From positions 1 through 41,383 of the forward strand of contig PAAW01000052.1 in NCBI GenBank assembly GCA_002699515.1: a stretch of DNA of 41,383 bases. Direction: 5' to 3'. The notes below the pieces were generated by a model. The model was given only the letters and a program-made list of their open reading frames with translations, was not told the origin of the DNA and made no database searches. The translations under genes and the position numbers were made by a program. Source of the DNA: Methanobacteriota archaeon. GTDB lineage: Archaea; Thermoplasmatota; Poseidoniia; Poseidoniales; Poseidoniaceae. Shown piece after piece: positions 1 to 10,439 of the stretch (its first letter is position 1; every line of letters begins with the position of its first letter).

Positions 1-124
1 AATTAATCACCCCGATACAGATACCGCACCCATCTAATCCCACTATAACCTTTAGTTGAAATTTAATCAATTGGCCCTTGATTCTCTATTTTCAAGAACC
101 ACGGGACTCAAAAAGACAATCATT

Positions 125-3100
125 TCACCAAAGGTCATCCTCCTGTTCTTGTCTTTCACGGTATATCCTTCTTTCTTCAGCTGTAACAAAACCATCACCA
201 TCTAAGTCTGCTGGATGGAGGGATGGACGTCTTGGGCCACCAGATTCTTTAATCTTATATCCAGAATCATTTGAACCTCTGCGTGGAGGGCCTTTACGAC
301 CTTTACGAGGTGGTCCTTTTCTACGCATTTGTGAAAGTTCGTCTTGTAGTCCTGCTACTGCTTCTCTAGTTCCTTCCATTTCTTCTAACATTCTCTCATG
401 TGATTCTCTCATTGATTCTTCTTCTGCAGCAACTTCTCTAACATGGCTAGCCATATCCATTTCACCAAGTTCTATGGCCCTTGTTTCGATTAATTCCATT
501 AAATCTCCAAATCCGCCAGGTGGCAAAAGTTTCTTTTCATTATCTTTAGTAATTCTTCTTTCAAGGTTTTCTAATTCTCTACGGCTTCTTGCTAACCTTA
601 TTTCTGACGTATATTTTTCAACACGGCGTGATTTACCTGCTAAGGTTCTCCGTCCTACAAATCTAAGTACACCAAACATCATACCTAATGCTGCAAACAT
701 TATTTCCAATGTACCGTCTGGAAGCCCAAGAAGTGAATCAATATTCAATATGAAATCTAATGCAGCTGCTAATTGTGGAGGAAGTGCAGATAATGCTGAA
801 CATCCAACTTCATTCACTTCTAATCCTTCTTCTGTATCTGGACACTCATCTAAGACATTTCCATCTGAATCAAAATCGTTAACTCCATCTCCATCGGTAT
901 CAACTGCAGTTTCATTTGCAGTTTCATTTATAGTATCATTTAAGGTGCCATTATCTGTTCCATTTAATGGGTCATCTGGGAAACTAATAGTACAACCATT
1001 AGAATCTACAAAATCTCCAGAAGGAGTTTCTGGACATGTATCAGCATTATTTCCAACACCATCTCCATCTTCATCAAATTGTTCTGAGGAATCTTCAGGG
1101 AATGCATCTTCTTGATCAGGAACTCCATCTCCGTCCATGTCATTGTAAATCGGACAACCATTGAACGAATCTACTTCTGTGCCATTTGGAGTTTCGGAAC
1201 ACTGATCATAAGAATCTGCTACCCCATCTCCATCTCCATCATCGAATGAAACTTCACACCCTGAAGCATCTATTCCTGCACCAAGTCTTGTATTCTTACA
1301 CTGATCTAATAAATCAAGCATTCCATCTGCATCATCATCATCATCTTCAGTCTCATCATAACAACCATCATGATCATAATCTGCACCTTCATCCCAAGAA
1401 TTCCAATTATACTGTCCTTGAGGGCAATTATCTTGTTCATCGTTTATACCATCATTATCATCATCCCAATCTTCTGTATCATCCCTACATCCATCATTAT
1501 CATGGTCTGTACTAGGTTGAGAAGTCCAATCTCCTATAAATCCTCCAATATAACAGGCATCTTCACCATTATTTTTGCCGTCTTGATCAAAATCAAAATC
1601 ATACCAATTTGATTTTGCTGCAAATATTTCAATTTCACTAATTTTTAATACTGAATCCCCAAAATTAACACATTTAAACATTATTTTTTGGCCATTTATC
1701 GGATAAAAATGGAGGAAATTTGAGTCTTCATCTACTTGATAATCAAGATTCATTACTTGATTCCAACCATCTTGTTCATTCCATACTTTAATTTCCCCCT
1801 GAAATAAATTCGCGCTTGAAGGATATGTTGTAGCCCAATCGATTTTCATTGCGCCAATAAAATGCTCTTCTCCTAAATCAATCATTAAATCTAGAGGGCA
1901 CGCACTAGGTTCCCAATATGTCGCGTAACTATCATCAATTGCATCAGATGGGTCTCCATCTAGAGAAGTGGAACCTATTTGTTGTGCACCTTCAGTTAAA
2001 TCATCTAAATAGTAAGCATCCATAATTCCATCAATTGGGCCTCCTTGATTATTTTGCCAAGAATGTACTTGAACTTCACTAAGTTGAATATTTGACTCTG
2101 AATCTGTACAGGTTATCCTAATTTTACTTGCTTCAATTTTATGAAATAAATGATGAAGCATATGGGAGTCTTCAGGATCTGTAAGAACAGCCATATCTAT
2201 GGTAGCTAACTCTTTCCAAATAGAATTTGAATCTAATGCAAATATATTGTATTTATGCGGAGCTTCTTCTCCCCATTTTAAAGAAACTCCTGAAATTAAT
2301 TGATATTCTTGTATTGGGGAATTATGAAGTTCTATAATTATCTCTTGATCTTCATCAACACAATTATCTCCAGATCTCCAATGAGTATCAAAATCATCAT
2401 CAATAGCCTTAGTTCCATCATTATCATCATCCACACTAGTAACTGATGTTGAACCTCCATTTACATCTGATTCCCAATCAACAGATTGAGAACCTACTAC
2501 CTGATCAGAAATTAACATACATCCTGTTGAACGTTCTAAAATTTCGCCTCCAACATCTACAAGAGCAAATTCAAAGCAATATGTATGATCTCGTTCAAAA
2601 CCACTGAAATCAACATTATAATTTACTTCTCCATTAGAATCTAAGTTCATTATTCCTGTTGAATGTGAATATTCATACTGGTAATTGTCAATATCATCTA
2701 CACTTGTAAAATCATAATATACAATTACTTGAGTTATTGAATCTTCATCAACAGATACATGTAAATCTAAATACATAGTATCTTCATTCGGATTCCAAAC
2801 TATATCTGGTTCAAGTTGTGGAGATTGACTTGTTGAGCTTCCTTCATGGTAAGTGATATGACCATAATTAGAATCATATCCATCTGGCTTACAATTATCA
2901 TCACCCCATGGTTCATTGAGATGATCTACTTCAGATTCTAAATCTTGGGGTGGATTAGTTCCTTGTAAAGCCACCCATTTTTCTTCACCATCCAAAAGAT
3001 GGGCAAGATAAAAAGCCCAACCAAAACCTTCTGAACCATCTAAGTTCTCACCTTTATGCCAATAAACCCCATCTCCTTCAATTATCTTGGTCATATCATT

Positions 3101-6100
3101 TGGATCCGCTTCATAACCTACGCTAGGGAAATAACGTCCATTCATTGATGATTCAATAGAATTTTGAACAATTAAATAATCTCCAAATCCAAAACAAATA
3201 TCATCAGATGATGAATCGGCTTCTTCTACATTCATATTTTCACAGATTCCATCTAAACTGACAGTATCTGTTGAAGCTTGACCAGAAATCTCTACATGAA
3301 TACAATAATCAAGATCACCATTTGGAAAGTTATGTTCAATGAATTCACCTATGCCAACAGTATCCGATTCCAAATCAATCATTGTACTAAAAGTATGAGT
3401 CAATAGAAGTTGATTATTTTCAGGATTAGTAACTTGTAGAATATAATTAAATTCATGTAATCCAGTAAATGAAGTATCTCCATTAGCATTCGTTGGAAAT
3501 TCGACGAAAATTTCTAAATTTACTCCGTCAATTCCATCATTATTGTAATCTCCCCATTCCCAATCTAATGAAATATCTAAATTTTTCAATTCATCTGTTG
3601 ACCACATGAATCCTGCTTCAGTACAAGTTATTTCTGTTGCATAAGAATCTTCAATATCGTTATTCTGAGAGTCATAACAGAATTCAATTTCGTTATCATC
3701 TGTTTGTTCTGACCCTGTGTATTCAACAATATCAGATTCTAAAGGTATCCTAAAACTTGTACCAGGATAATCTTGCCATTGGGAAATACCAGTTAACGGT
3801 GCATAATCATCCGATTGAAGCCATGAGAATGTTTTTCCATCAAGCAGATCGAAATCTGAATCATCTAGCGCATTAATTACTTCTTCAGTATTATAGAATG
3901 AGTCGTCTAAATCATTCAAATGATAAACCATCCAATAACCATTAGTACTATCCCATGCTACCAAATAATTTTCACCCGAATCAGATTCTCTCCAATATGT
4001 GTAATAATCTCCTCCAAGTTGTATAGTTCTAGAATATCCAGAACCTTCTACGTAAAATGCTGAACCGCTCATGATTTGATATTCTGTATTGAATTTTTCA
4101 TCATCAATTCCAGACAATGTGAGTTCATCTTGGACATAACCTCCACCTACACAGATTCCCTGTTCATCAATTTCCCATGCATTTGGATCTAATGGAGCGC
4201 AATCATCAGGATCGTTAACTCCATCGTTATCGTCATCAGAATCTACATTATCTCCAAAGCCATCATTATCGGCATCACTCCATTCAAACTGATCAAGTGG
4301 GAATGAATCTTCCGAATCTACAACTCCATCGTTATCATCATCAGGATCTCCATTATCTCCCAATCCATCTCCATCATTGTCTGCCCATTCTGATGAATCA
4401 GTTGGGAATGCATCATAATCATCATCAACGCCATCTCCATCTGCATCTGCATCAGATGTAGAAAAACCAGTAGAAGGTAAAGCAATAAATCCAGAAGGTA
4501 TTGTATACTCAAGTGATCCCGAAGTTACCATATTAAAAGTATGTCCACGGTCGTTTATTGTATCTGAAACAGCAGGATAAACTGTAGTATTTGCCAAACC
4601 ATTCACTCCATTTGCATCATCCCAAGATGCCAAATTCCCACCTGAATCTTCACCAAAAATAGGAATTGCTCCTGAATCAGGATAGTATGGATTACCACTA
4701 CTTCCAGAAGGTTTAAGCCATTCACCATCAATGGAGTACCATAAATTTCCTGCTTCATTATCAAGTGCTATTCCAATATTATAAAATTCATTATCAGACC
4801 AATTTGAAACTCCACTTGTTAATTCAGGATTATCGTTATGATATGCAAATCCAGCAGAATCAAATCCCCATCCTTGTCCTGCTGAGTCTGTACCTATTCC
4901 CTCATTTTGAATAGTAAAATCTACTCCTGTGTGGACTCCAATAATCGCCCACATCTCATTACCTCCTTCTAGAGATATTTCATATTCCCAATACCATTTT
5001 CCTGGAGGTATAGGAATATTAGCAATAGCATTTCCTGACCCTGAACCAGTCGTAATATGAGGTGGATCATAATAAGACACTACTTTTCCATCTTGACTAA
5101 AACTAAATCCTTGACCGTGAGATAATTCCTCATCCCAACACCATTCATTATTACTACATCCATTAAATCCGTTATATGCACTGAAAATAACATCCTCAAT
5201 TAGAGTGACATTACTGTCTTGAGCGGCTTCTGAAAATTCAAGTCTATAGCAATAATTTTCAGATACAGAAAGAGGGTAGGGATAAGCATTTGAATCATTA
5301 CTACCAATTGCAAAATCTTGTAATGTTATGGAGCCTCCATTATATGCTCCACCAATATAATGACTAGCATCTTCATGCAATAAGTATCCTCCAGAAGTAT
5401 CACATACTGCAGTGGCACCTTGATTATATGAAGGGTATAGATATTGATCGTAAATATAGGCTGTATTCGCTGTTAAATTACTTACTTCTGAATAGCCAAC
5501 ATGTAATCCTTTTTCATTCGGAGCATTAACTTCGTGATTAGAAATTTCTAAGTTTGGAGGATTATTTCCTCCAGAATTTCCACTTTGCGTTCCAGTACAA
5601 GAAGTAGTGAAAGATTCTAACAGGTTTTGACCTTGATCTAATTGGACATACAACTTATAATTGGCAGATGTAGAAGTTAGTGTAGGGTAATAACCATCTA
5701 GTGGTATTGTTGATGACTGCCCGTCAAGGGGAACTGACTGGGTTTCAATTACTGAACCTGAGTTACAATCTAAAATATCCCAATGCATAACATATGAAGT
5801 ACCTGAAGTTGTATAATCTATATTAATATCAACTACAGGAAACGTGAAAGTATTCACAGTTAAATTCGCTGGTGCACACCAATGAGAAAAAGCATTTGAT
5901 GCAGTGTTATAATAATCTGTAGAGGGGTATGGTCCAAATGGTGATGTTGAAGTTTGGAATAAACAAAAATTACTAGAATTAAAACCGGGATTACTATTAT
6001 TGAATACTTGAGAAACTTCTTCATTGTAATCTTCCACATCATGTAAGGTAATTGCCCAATTATCTGTAGTATTTGTCATATTATTGGCAACATTCATCCA

Positions 6101-6400
6101 CATCAATGAATTCCCATTAACCTCATCTGTGAAAGAAGCTTTTTGAAGTGTAATATCCATGAAATCATTCACAAAATCATAATGCCAATTAAATTCATTT
6201 CTAAGATAATTGCCTGATACATTTATCATATAATTAGGACTTTGATCATCAATTGTAACGGAACCTGCACCTGTTTGCCATGAAATAAAAGCGGTAACAG
6301 TTTCAGCCCTTCCGTTTGTTGCGTTTGCCATTGGCAATAATGGGGTTGTTAACATTAAAAATATTACAAAAATTAGCGTCGAAAGTCGTTTACGTGTCAT
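125..6400 (-). CDS. Giant secreted, membrane-anchored surface protein (2091 aa) with SPRY-like, tandem F5/8C (discoidin)-like and TSP3/DxDxDG repeats; C-terminal TM plus cytosolic tail with EF-hand
   Basis: N-terminal signal peptide (MTRKRLSTLIFVIFLMLTTPLLPMANA); SPRY-like GKWYWEYEI...NIGIALDNEAGNLWYSIDGEWL; repeated DxDxDGxxD...D; hydrophobic LEIMFAALGMMFGVLRFVG followed by basic/coiled tail and DLDGDGFVTAEE. Confidence 0.9.
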   Translation of the reverse strand: MTRKRLSTLIFVIFLMLTTPLLPMANATNGRAETVTAFISWQTGAGSVTIDDQSPNYMINVSGNYLRNEFNWHYDFVNDFMDITLQKASFTDEVNGNSLMWMNVANNMTNTTDNWAITLHDVEDYNEEVSQVFNNSNPGFNSSNFCLFQTSTSPFGPYPSTDYYNTASNAFSHWCAPANLTVNTFTFPVVDINIDYTTSGTSYVMHWDILDCNSGSVIETQSVPLDGQSSTIPLDGYYPTLTSTSANYKLYVQLDQGQNLLESFTTSCTGTQSGNSGGNNPPNLEISNHEVNAPNEKGLHVGYSEVSNLTANTAYIYDQYLYPSYNQGATAVCDTSGGYLLHEDASHYIGGAYNGGSITLQDFAIGSNDSNAYPYPLSVSENYCYRLEFSEAAQDSNVTLIEDVIFSAYNGFNGCSNNEWCWDEELSHGQGFSFSQDGKVVSYYDPPHITTGSGSGNAIANIPIPPGKWYWEYEISLEGGNEMWAIIGVHTGVDFTIQNEGIGTDSAGQGWGFDSAGFAYHNDNPELTSGVSNWSDNEFYNIGIALDNEAGNLWYSIDGEWLKPSGSSGNPYYPDSGAIPIFGEDSGGNLASWDDANGVNGLANTTVYPAVSDTINDRGHTFNMVTSGSLEYTIPSGFIALPSTGFSTSDADADGDGVDDDYDAFPTDSSEWADNDGDGLGDNGDPDDDNDGVVDSEDSFPLDQFEWSDADNDGFGDNVDSDDDNDGVNDPDDCAPLDPNAWEIDEQGICVGGGYVQDELTLSGIDDEKFNTEYQIMSGSAFYVEGSGYSRTIQLGGDYYTYWRESDSGENYLVAWDSTNGYWMVYHLNDLDDSFYNTEEVINALDDSDFDLLDGKTFSWLQSDDYAPLTGISQWQDYPGTSFRIPLESDIVEYTGSEQTDDNEIEFCYDSQNNDIEDSYATEITCTEAGFMWSTDELKNLDISLDWEWGDYNNDGIDGVNLEIFVEFPTNANGDTSFTGLHEFNYILQVTNPENNQLLLTHTFSTMIDLESDTVGIGEFIEHNFPNGDLDYCIHVEISGQASTDTVSLDGICENMNVEEADSSSDDICFGFGDYLIVQNSIESSMNGRYFPSVGYEADPNDMTKIIEGDGVYWHKGENLDGSEGFGWAFYLAHLLDGEEKWVALQGTNPPQDLESEVDHLNEPWGDDNCKPDGYDSNYGHITYHEGSSTSQSPQLEPDIVWNPNEDTMYLDLHVSVDEDSITQVIVYYDFTSVDDIDNYQYEYSHSTGIMNLDSNGEVNYNVDFSGFERDHTYCFEFALVDVGGEILERSTGCMLISDQVVGSQSVDWESDVNGGSTSVTSVDDDNDGTKAIDDDFDTHWRSGDNCVDEDQEIIIELHNSPIQEYQLISGVSLKWGEEAPHKYNIFALDSNSIWKELATIDMAVLTDPEDSHMLHHLFHKIEASKIRITCTDSESNIQLSEVQVHSWQNNQGGPIDGIMDAYYLDDLTEGAQQIGSTSLDGDPSDAIDDSYATYWEPSACPLDLMIDLGEEHFIGAMKIDWATTYPSSANLFQGEIKVWNEQDGWNQVMNLDYQVDEDSNFLHFYPINGQKIMFKCVNFGDSVLKISEIEIFAAKSNWYDFDFDQDGKNNGEDACYIGGFIGDWTSQPSTDHDNDGCRDDTEDWDDDNDGINDEQDNCPQGQYNWNSWDEGADYDHDGCYDETEDDDDDADGMLDLLDQCKNTRLGAGIDASGCEVSFDDGDGDGVADSYDQCSETPNGTEVDSFNGCPIYNDMDGDGVPDQEDAFPEDSSEQFDEDGDGVGNNADTCPETPSGDFVDSNGCTISFPDDPLNGTDNGTLNDTINETANETAVDTDGDGVNDFDSDGNVLDECPDTEEGLEVNEVGCSALSALPPQLAAALDFILNIDSLLGLPDGTLEIMFAALGMMFGVLRFVGRRTLAGKSRRVEKYTSEIRLARSRRELENLERRITKDNEKKLLPPGGFGDLMELIETRAIELGEMDMASHVREVAAEEESMRESHERMLEEMEGTREAVAGLQDELSQMRRKGPPRKGRKGPPRRGSNDSGYKIKESGGPRRPSLHPADLDGDGFVTAEERRIYRERQEQEDDLW

Positions 6401-6474
6401 AATAACTGCACCTGCTGTTTAGGGATGAGGGATTGTCCCTACTATAACCTTCTATTACTAAGTTTATATCAAAA

Positions 6475-7071
6475 TTAGGATTTAGCCGAAGTCAACCAAT
6501 TATTAAATTCTGTTTTTAATTGTTCTAATGTAGAATTATTTTCTATTTTATATTCAGCATTCTCAATTAATTCTCCCAATCCCCATTTTCTTTCCCTAGT
6601 ATTTCTTGTTGCAAAATCTTGTCTGTCTCCATCTTCTCCCCTACCTCTAAGCAATATTCTTTGCCACCTTGTATCTTCATCGGAAAGTATGGCTAAAAGT
6701 GAAAATCCTTCACCCCAATGTTGTTTGAAAACCTCAGCTTCTGCTGTACCTCTAATTCCTTCTATCATGATTATTGGTGATGATGTATGAGATAATGCAT
6801 CAACAGAAGGAACTAGTCTCTCTGCTAATATTTGTTCACCAAATTGGCTACGTAAAGAGACTACTACGAGACCTATATTTCCTGGTGTTTCTTCTAAGCC
6901 CCTACGTTCTGCTTCTGCTCTTATCATATCACCCATACTTAATACGGGGATTCCATTTAGATTAGCAAGTTTGCTTATCTCTCCTTTACCTGAACCAGGC
7001 ATTCCGCAAATTGCTATTATTTTTGCACACATAGGCACCTCACCCTTTGATTGGAATTCAATCAAGACCAT
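6475..7071 (-). CDS. UPF0200-family archaeal nucleotide kinase-like P-loop protein (adenylate/dephospho-CoA kinase-like)
   Basis: P-loop ICGMPGSGKGE followed by GIPVLSMGDMIRAEAERRGLEETPGNIG, typical of archaeal UPF0200/AAA_18 proteins. The ORF start may include extra upstream residues before MCAKIIAICGMPGSGKG. Confidence 0.85.
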   Translation of the reverse strand: MVLIEFQSKGEVPMCAKIIAICGMPGSGKGEISKLANLNGIPVLSMGDMIRAEAERRGLEETPGNIGLVVVSLRSQFGEQILAERLVPSVDALSHTSSPIIMIEGIRGTAEAEVFKQHWGEGFSLLAILSDEDTRWQRILLRGRGEDGDRQDFATRNTRERKWGLGELIENAEYKIENNSTLEQLKTEFNNWLTSAKS

Positions 7072-8780
7072 TAACTTTCAAAATTTTCTTTACCCCATTT
7101 GAAATCGATTAGTCTGAGTAAACCAGCGCCTAATAATGTAATTCCTGCTGAAATTGCAAAAATTGCTCCGAATCCCGCACGTGTTTCAACTGATACATCA
7201 AGAGGACCTGTACTATTTGCATTAATCCCTTCTGCTCTTATCGTTTCTGCCCAATTTTGGATTAAGGCTGTATCTCCCTGTGTAAATGACAATACAAATA
7301 ATAGTAACAATGGAATTACAGTACCAACCCAAAACCAAACCATGATCGAGGCATCAAATATTGCTTTATTTGGCCTAAGGCCCATTAAAAATGCAGTTAA
7401 AGACACTATGTAAATACTATTTGCAATCATCACAACAAATGCCCCAGGAAGAGTCCACCATGCATCTAAATTCCAAGCCATCAATACAAGGAAAATTACT
7501 GAGATCCAAGTAGTTGAAAGGAAATAAACAGTAACTTTGGCACGAATAACTTCAGGAACGCTTACAGGCAAACCATCGTAATGTGCAGGAGAATCTATCG
7601 CTGTTAACCAGGAATAATAATTAAATCCAAAAAATCCTAAAAATGGTGCATAAGAAAGCAAATTTACAGGAATTGGTGCTTCTGCAAAATCAACAGCCCA
7701 AGCCATTAACAATAGTACTGCCAATGGAATTGAATATGATACTATCATTTTTTTAACGGTTCCACTACGAATTAATTCTACTATTTCTTTAGTAACTAAT
7801 AATCTTAATTTTGTATTTTTCTTGCCACTTTTCAAGGCTCCTAATGTCAACCAACCCATTGGCCCCCAATCTAAAAATCCAAGGCGCTTATGAACTGGTA
7901 AAAATAATTCATCCCGCTCAATTATTTGGTGTTCGAAATCATCAGAAACAAGGAATGAGCCGATTAAAGCTAGTGAAATACTTGCAATTATTCCTAAAGG
8001 AATCCATTTTAAATCATGTGTGTATTGCCATTTTAAACCGATTATCAATGACTCAAAGGGTAAATAATTTAAAGCAAAAACTAATGTTGATAAAAAGGCA
8101 ATTAAAGGAACTAATTTTGAAAAATAACCTCCTCTAGTCCAAACTGCAGAACCTAAAAATGAAATGGCAAGTCCTTGTGATAAAGTCAAAATCATTCCAA
8201 TAAATGTAATGTACAACGAATGCGGTTTAATAGGGAATAATCCTGTTTGAGTTGTAGAAAAAACAGCAATCGCCATTCCAGTAACCACTGGAATTAATAT
8301 TAATAAAATATAAAATGTAACTTCTTTAAGATAGTATGAAAAATAAGTTACAGATAATTTTAGTGGTTGTAATGCAGGAGCTGCCAATAAATAATTTAAT
8401 CCACCTGCCCGTTGAGACACCATTACTCTACCAACAAATGCGAAAGTTCCTAATCCTAAACTTCCCATGAATAATAGAACATGCAATGCCTGTTTCATCT
8501 CGTCCCAACTAAATGCTCGATTTTCCTTTACTGGGTTTATTGAATCTGGAACTCCTTCCCCTACTAAAAATGGGAATCCAAGAGTAATTAGCATTGAAAA
8601 TAATGCAAGTAATGCTGGAAATAAGAGTACGTGCCTTTTCTTTGCAAAATCTATGTTCTGACGCCATTCTTCTCTAAACATCATGTTGAATGTGATTCCA
8701 ACGGAACCAAATAACCCAGGTTCAATATATTTAGAAAAATTTGATTCTTTATCTTCATTAAATGATTGAGGCAAACTCAC
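7071..8780 (-). CDS. ABC transporter permease (multi-TM, 569 aa)
   Basis: About 12 hydrophobic segments; overlaps the start of the downstream gene and the end of the ABC ATPase gene (translational coupling). Confidence 0.8.
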   Translation of the reverse strand: MSLPQSFNEDKESNFSKYIEPGLFGSVGITFNMMFREEWRQNIDFAKKRHVLLFPALLALFSMLITLGFPFLVGEGVPDSINPVKENRAFSWDEMKQALHVLLFMGSLGLGTFAFVGRVMVSQRAGGLNYLLAAPALQPLKLSVTYFSYYLKEVTFYILLILIPVVTGMAIAVFSTTQTGLFPIKPHSLYITFIGMILTLSQGLAISFLGSAVWTRGGYFSKLVPLIAFLSTLVFALNYLPFESLIIGLKWQYTHDLKWIPLGIIASISLALIGSFLVSDDFEHQIIERDELFLPVHKRLGFLDWGPMGWLTLGALKSGKKNTKLRLLVTKEIVELIRSGTVKKMIVSYSIPLAVLLLMAWAVDFAEAPIPVNLLSYAPFLGFFGFNYYSWLTAIDSPAHYDGLPVSVPEVIRAKVTVYFLSTTWISVIFLVLMAWNLDAWWTLPGAFVVMIANSIYIVSLTAFLMGLRPNKAIFDASIMVWFWVGTVIPLLLLFVLSFTQGDTALIQNWAETIRAEGINANSTGPLDVSVETRAGFGAIFAISAGITLLGAGLLRLIDFKWGKENFES

Positions 8781-9529
8781 TCCTCCTCATTCACAGATTG
8801 ACCTACTAATCGAATAAATACATCTTCTAATGTTTCTGAATCTGACTCCTTAATATCTGAAATATTTCCACTTACCAATACTTTACCATGATCAATTATT
8901 GCTAACCTTGTGCATAATCTTTCGGCTACTTCGAGAACATGGCTGCACATAAAAATCGTACCACCTTTTGCAACATGGTCTAATAACCAAGTTCTACATT
9001 TTCTTTGATAAATTGGATCTAAGTTTGCAAATGGCTCATCTAAAAATAAAAGTCTCGGTTCATGAATAAATGCACATGCCAACATAACTTTTTGACGTTG
9101 TCCTTTAGACAAATCTTTACACATAGTATCTCTTTTATCTGTCATACCAAACCAATCTAACCAATGAAGTACTTTATTCGATAAATCATCTAATCTTCTT
9201 AACCTACCAATGAAATAGATATATTCATAAGGGGTTAAATAAGAAGGTGGAGATTCGGATTCTGGAACAATTCCAATGTTCGCTTTGAGTCTTTGAGGCA
9301 TTTTTTTAACATCAATTCCTAATACTTCTGCAGTTCCCAAACTACTTTGTAATTGTCCAGTTAATAATCTTATAAATGTCGATTTACCTGCTCCATTAGG
9401 GCCAAAAACACCAAAGAATTCTCCTGAGAAAACCTTTACATTTAATGGATGTAAAGCAATAAAATCACCAAACATCTTACTAAGATCTTCTGTAATTACC
9501 AATGGCTCTTTAGAATTAATTATCATCAC
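8777..9529 (-). CDS. ABC transporter ATP-binding protein
   Basis: Walker A GPNGAGKST, signature LSKGQRQKV, Walker B RLLFLDEPFANLDP, H-loop CSHVLE. Confidence 0.96.
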   Translation of the reverse strand: MMIINSKEPLVITEDLSKMFGDFIALHPLNVKVFSGEFFGVFGPNGAGKSTFIRLLTGQLQSSLGTAEVLGIDVKKMPQRLKANIGIVPESESPPSYLTPYEYIYFIGRLRRLDDLSNKVLHWLDWFGMTDKRDTMCKDLSKGQRQKVMLACAFIHEPRLLFLDEPFANLDPIYQRKCRTWLLDHVAKGGTIFMCSHVLEVAERLCTRLAIIDHGKVLVSGNISDIKESDSETLEDVFIRLVGQSVNEEE

Positions 9530-9535
9530 CTCAAA

Positions 9536-10411
9536 TTATCTTCCTTTCCATTCAGGATTTTTCTTTTCTAGAAATGCTGTAACTCCAATTTCCTTATCTT
9601 CAGAGTCAAATAAGTCAGAAAAAACTCTTAATTCTTTTTTAATTCCTTCATCAATAGGTGAGTTTAAAGCCATTCTAACTGCTTTTTTGGCAATTTTTAG
9701 TGTATGACTTGATTTTGAACCAATTGTAGTAGCTAATTCAAGTGTCATATTTCTAAGTTCATCAGGAGCACAAACATGATTGACTAATCCAAATGAATAT
9801 GCTTGTTCAGCATCAATAAATTTTCCTGACAAGATTAATTCCAAAGATTTCCCATAACCAACTAAATGGGTCAATCTTTGAGTTCCACCTCCTCCTGGTA
9901 TTAACCCTAAATTTATCTCTGGCTGGCCAAAAACAGATCTGTTTGTTGCAATCCTAATATCACAAGACATTGCTAATTCACATCCACCTCCTAAAGCAAA
10001 ACCGTCAATCATTGCAATTGTAGGTTTTTCAATTTTCCAAACTGCTTCCCAACAATTATCTGAAAATATCTCAAAAATTTCTTCTGATTTTTTACCTTTG
10101 AAATCTGTGATATCTGCTCCTGCAACAAATGAATTTGGTTTGCTTCTTTTCCCTTCTAGGGGAGGATTTGGAACTGCCCCTGCAAAAATAACTACACGAA
10201 TTGTTTCATCTTCCATTACTCTTTTTGAGGCTTTTTTAATAGCTGAGGTTACTGATTTATTTAATGCATTTAATTTGTCTGGGCGATTGATTGTTAAAAT
10301 TACAATTCTCCCTTTTTTCTCATCATTAGAATCAATAAATATCGATTCCTCTAATAGAACATCCTGCTCTTGGTCTGCATCCATATACAAGCGGAACTGG
10401 TGGGGTTTCAA
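9536..10411 (-). CDS. Enoyl-CoA hydratase/isomerase family protein
   Basis: Crotonase fold motifs: FVAGADITDFKG, IAMIDGFALGGGCELAMSCDIRIA, FGQPEINLGLIPGGGGTQRL. Confidence 0.95.
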   Translation of the reverse strand: MKPHQFRLYMDADQEQDVLLEESIFIDSNDEKKGRIVILTINRPDKLNALNKSVTSAIKKASKRVMEDETIRVVIFAGAVPNPPLEGKRSKPNSFVAGADITDFKGKKSEEIFEIFSDNCWEAVWKIEKPTIAMIDGFALGGGCELAMSCDIRIATNRSVFGQPEINLGLIPGGGGTQRLTHLVGYGKSLELILSGKFIDAEQAYSFGLVNHVCAPDELRNMTLELATTIGSKSSHTLKIAKKAVRMALNSPIDEGIKKELRVFSDLFDSEDKEIGVTAFLEKKNPEWKGR

Positions 10412-10439
10412 TATAATTGCCTTGCTTAGATTATTATTT

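Noticed and set aside
78-1115. 345-aa plus-strand ORF overlapping the 2091-aa gene
   Set aside because: Antisense shadow of the long minus-strand gene; Ser-rich low-complexity translation with no recognisable domain.
1186-1515. His-rich ORF (HLHHHHHLQSHHNN) on plus strand
   Set aside because: Frame-shifted antisense reading of the catcatcatc codon runs that encode DxDxDG repeats; not a metal-binding protein.
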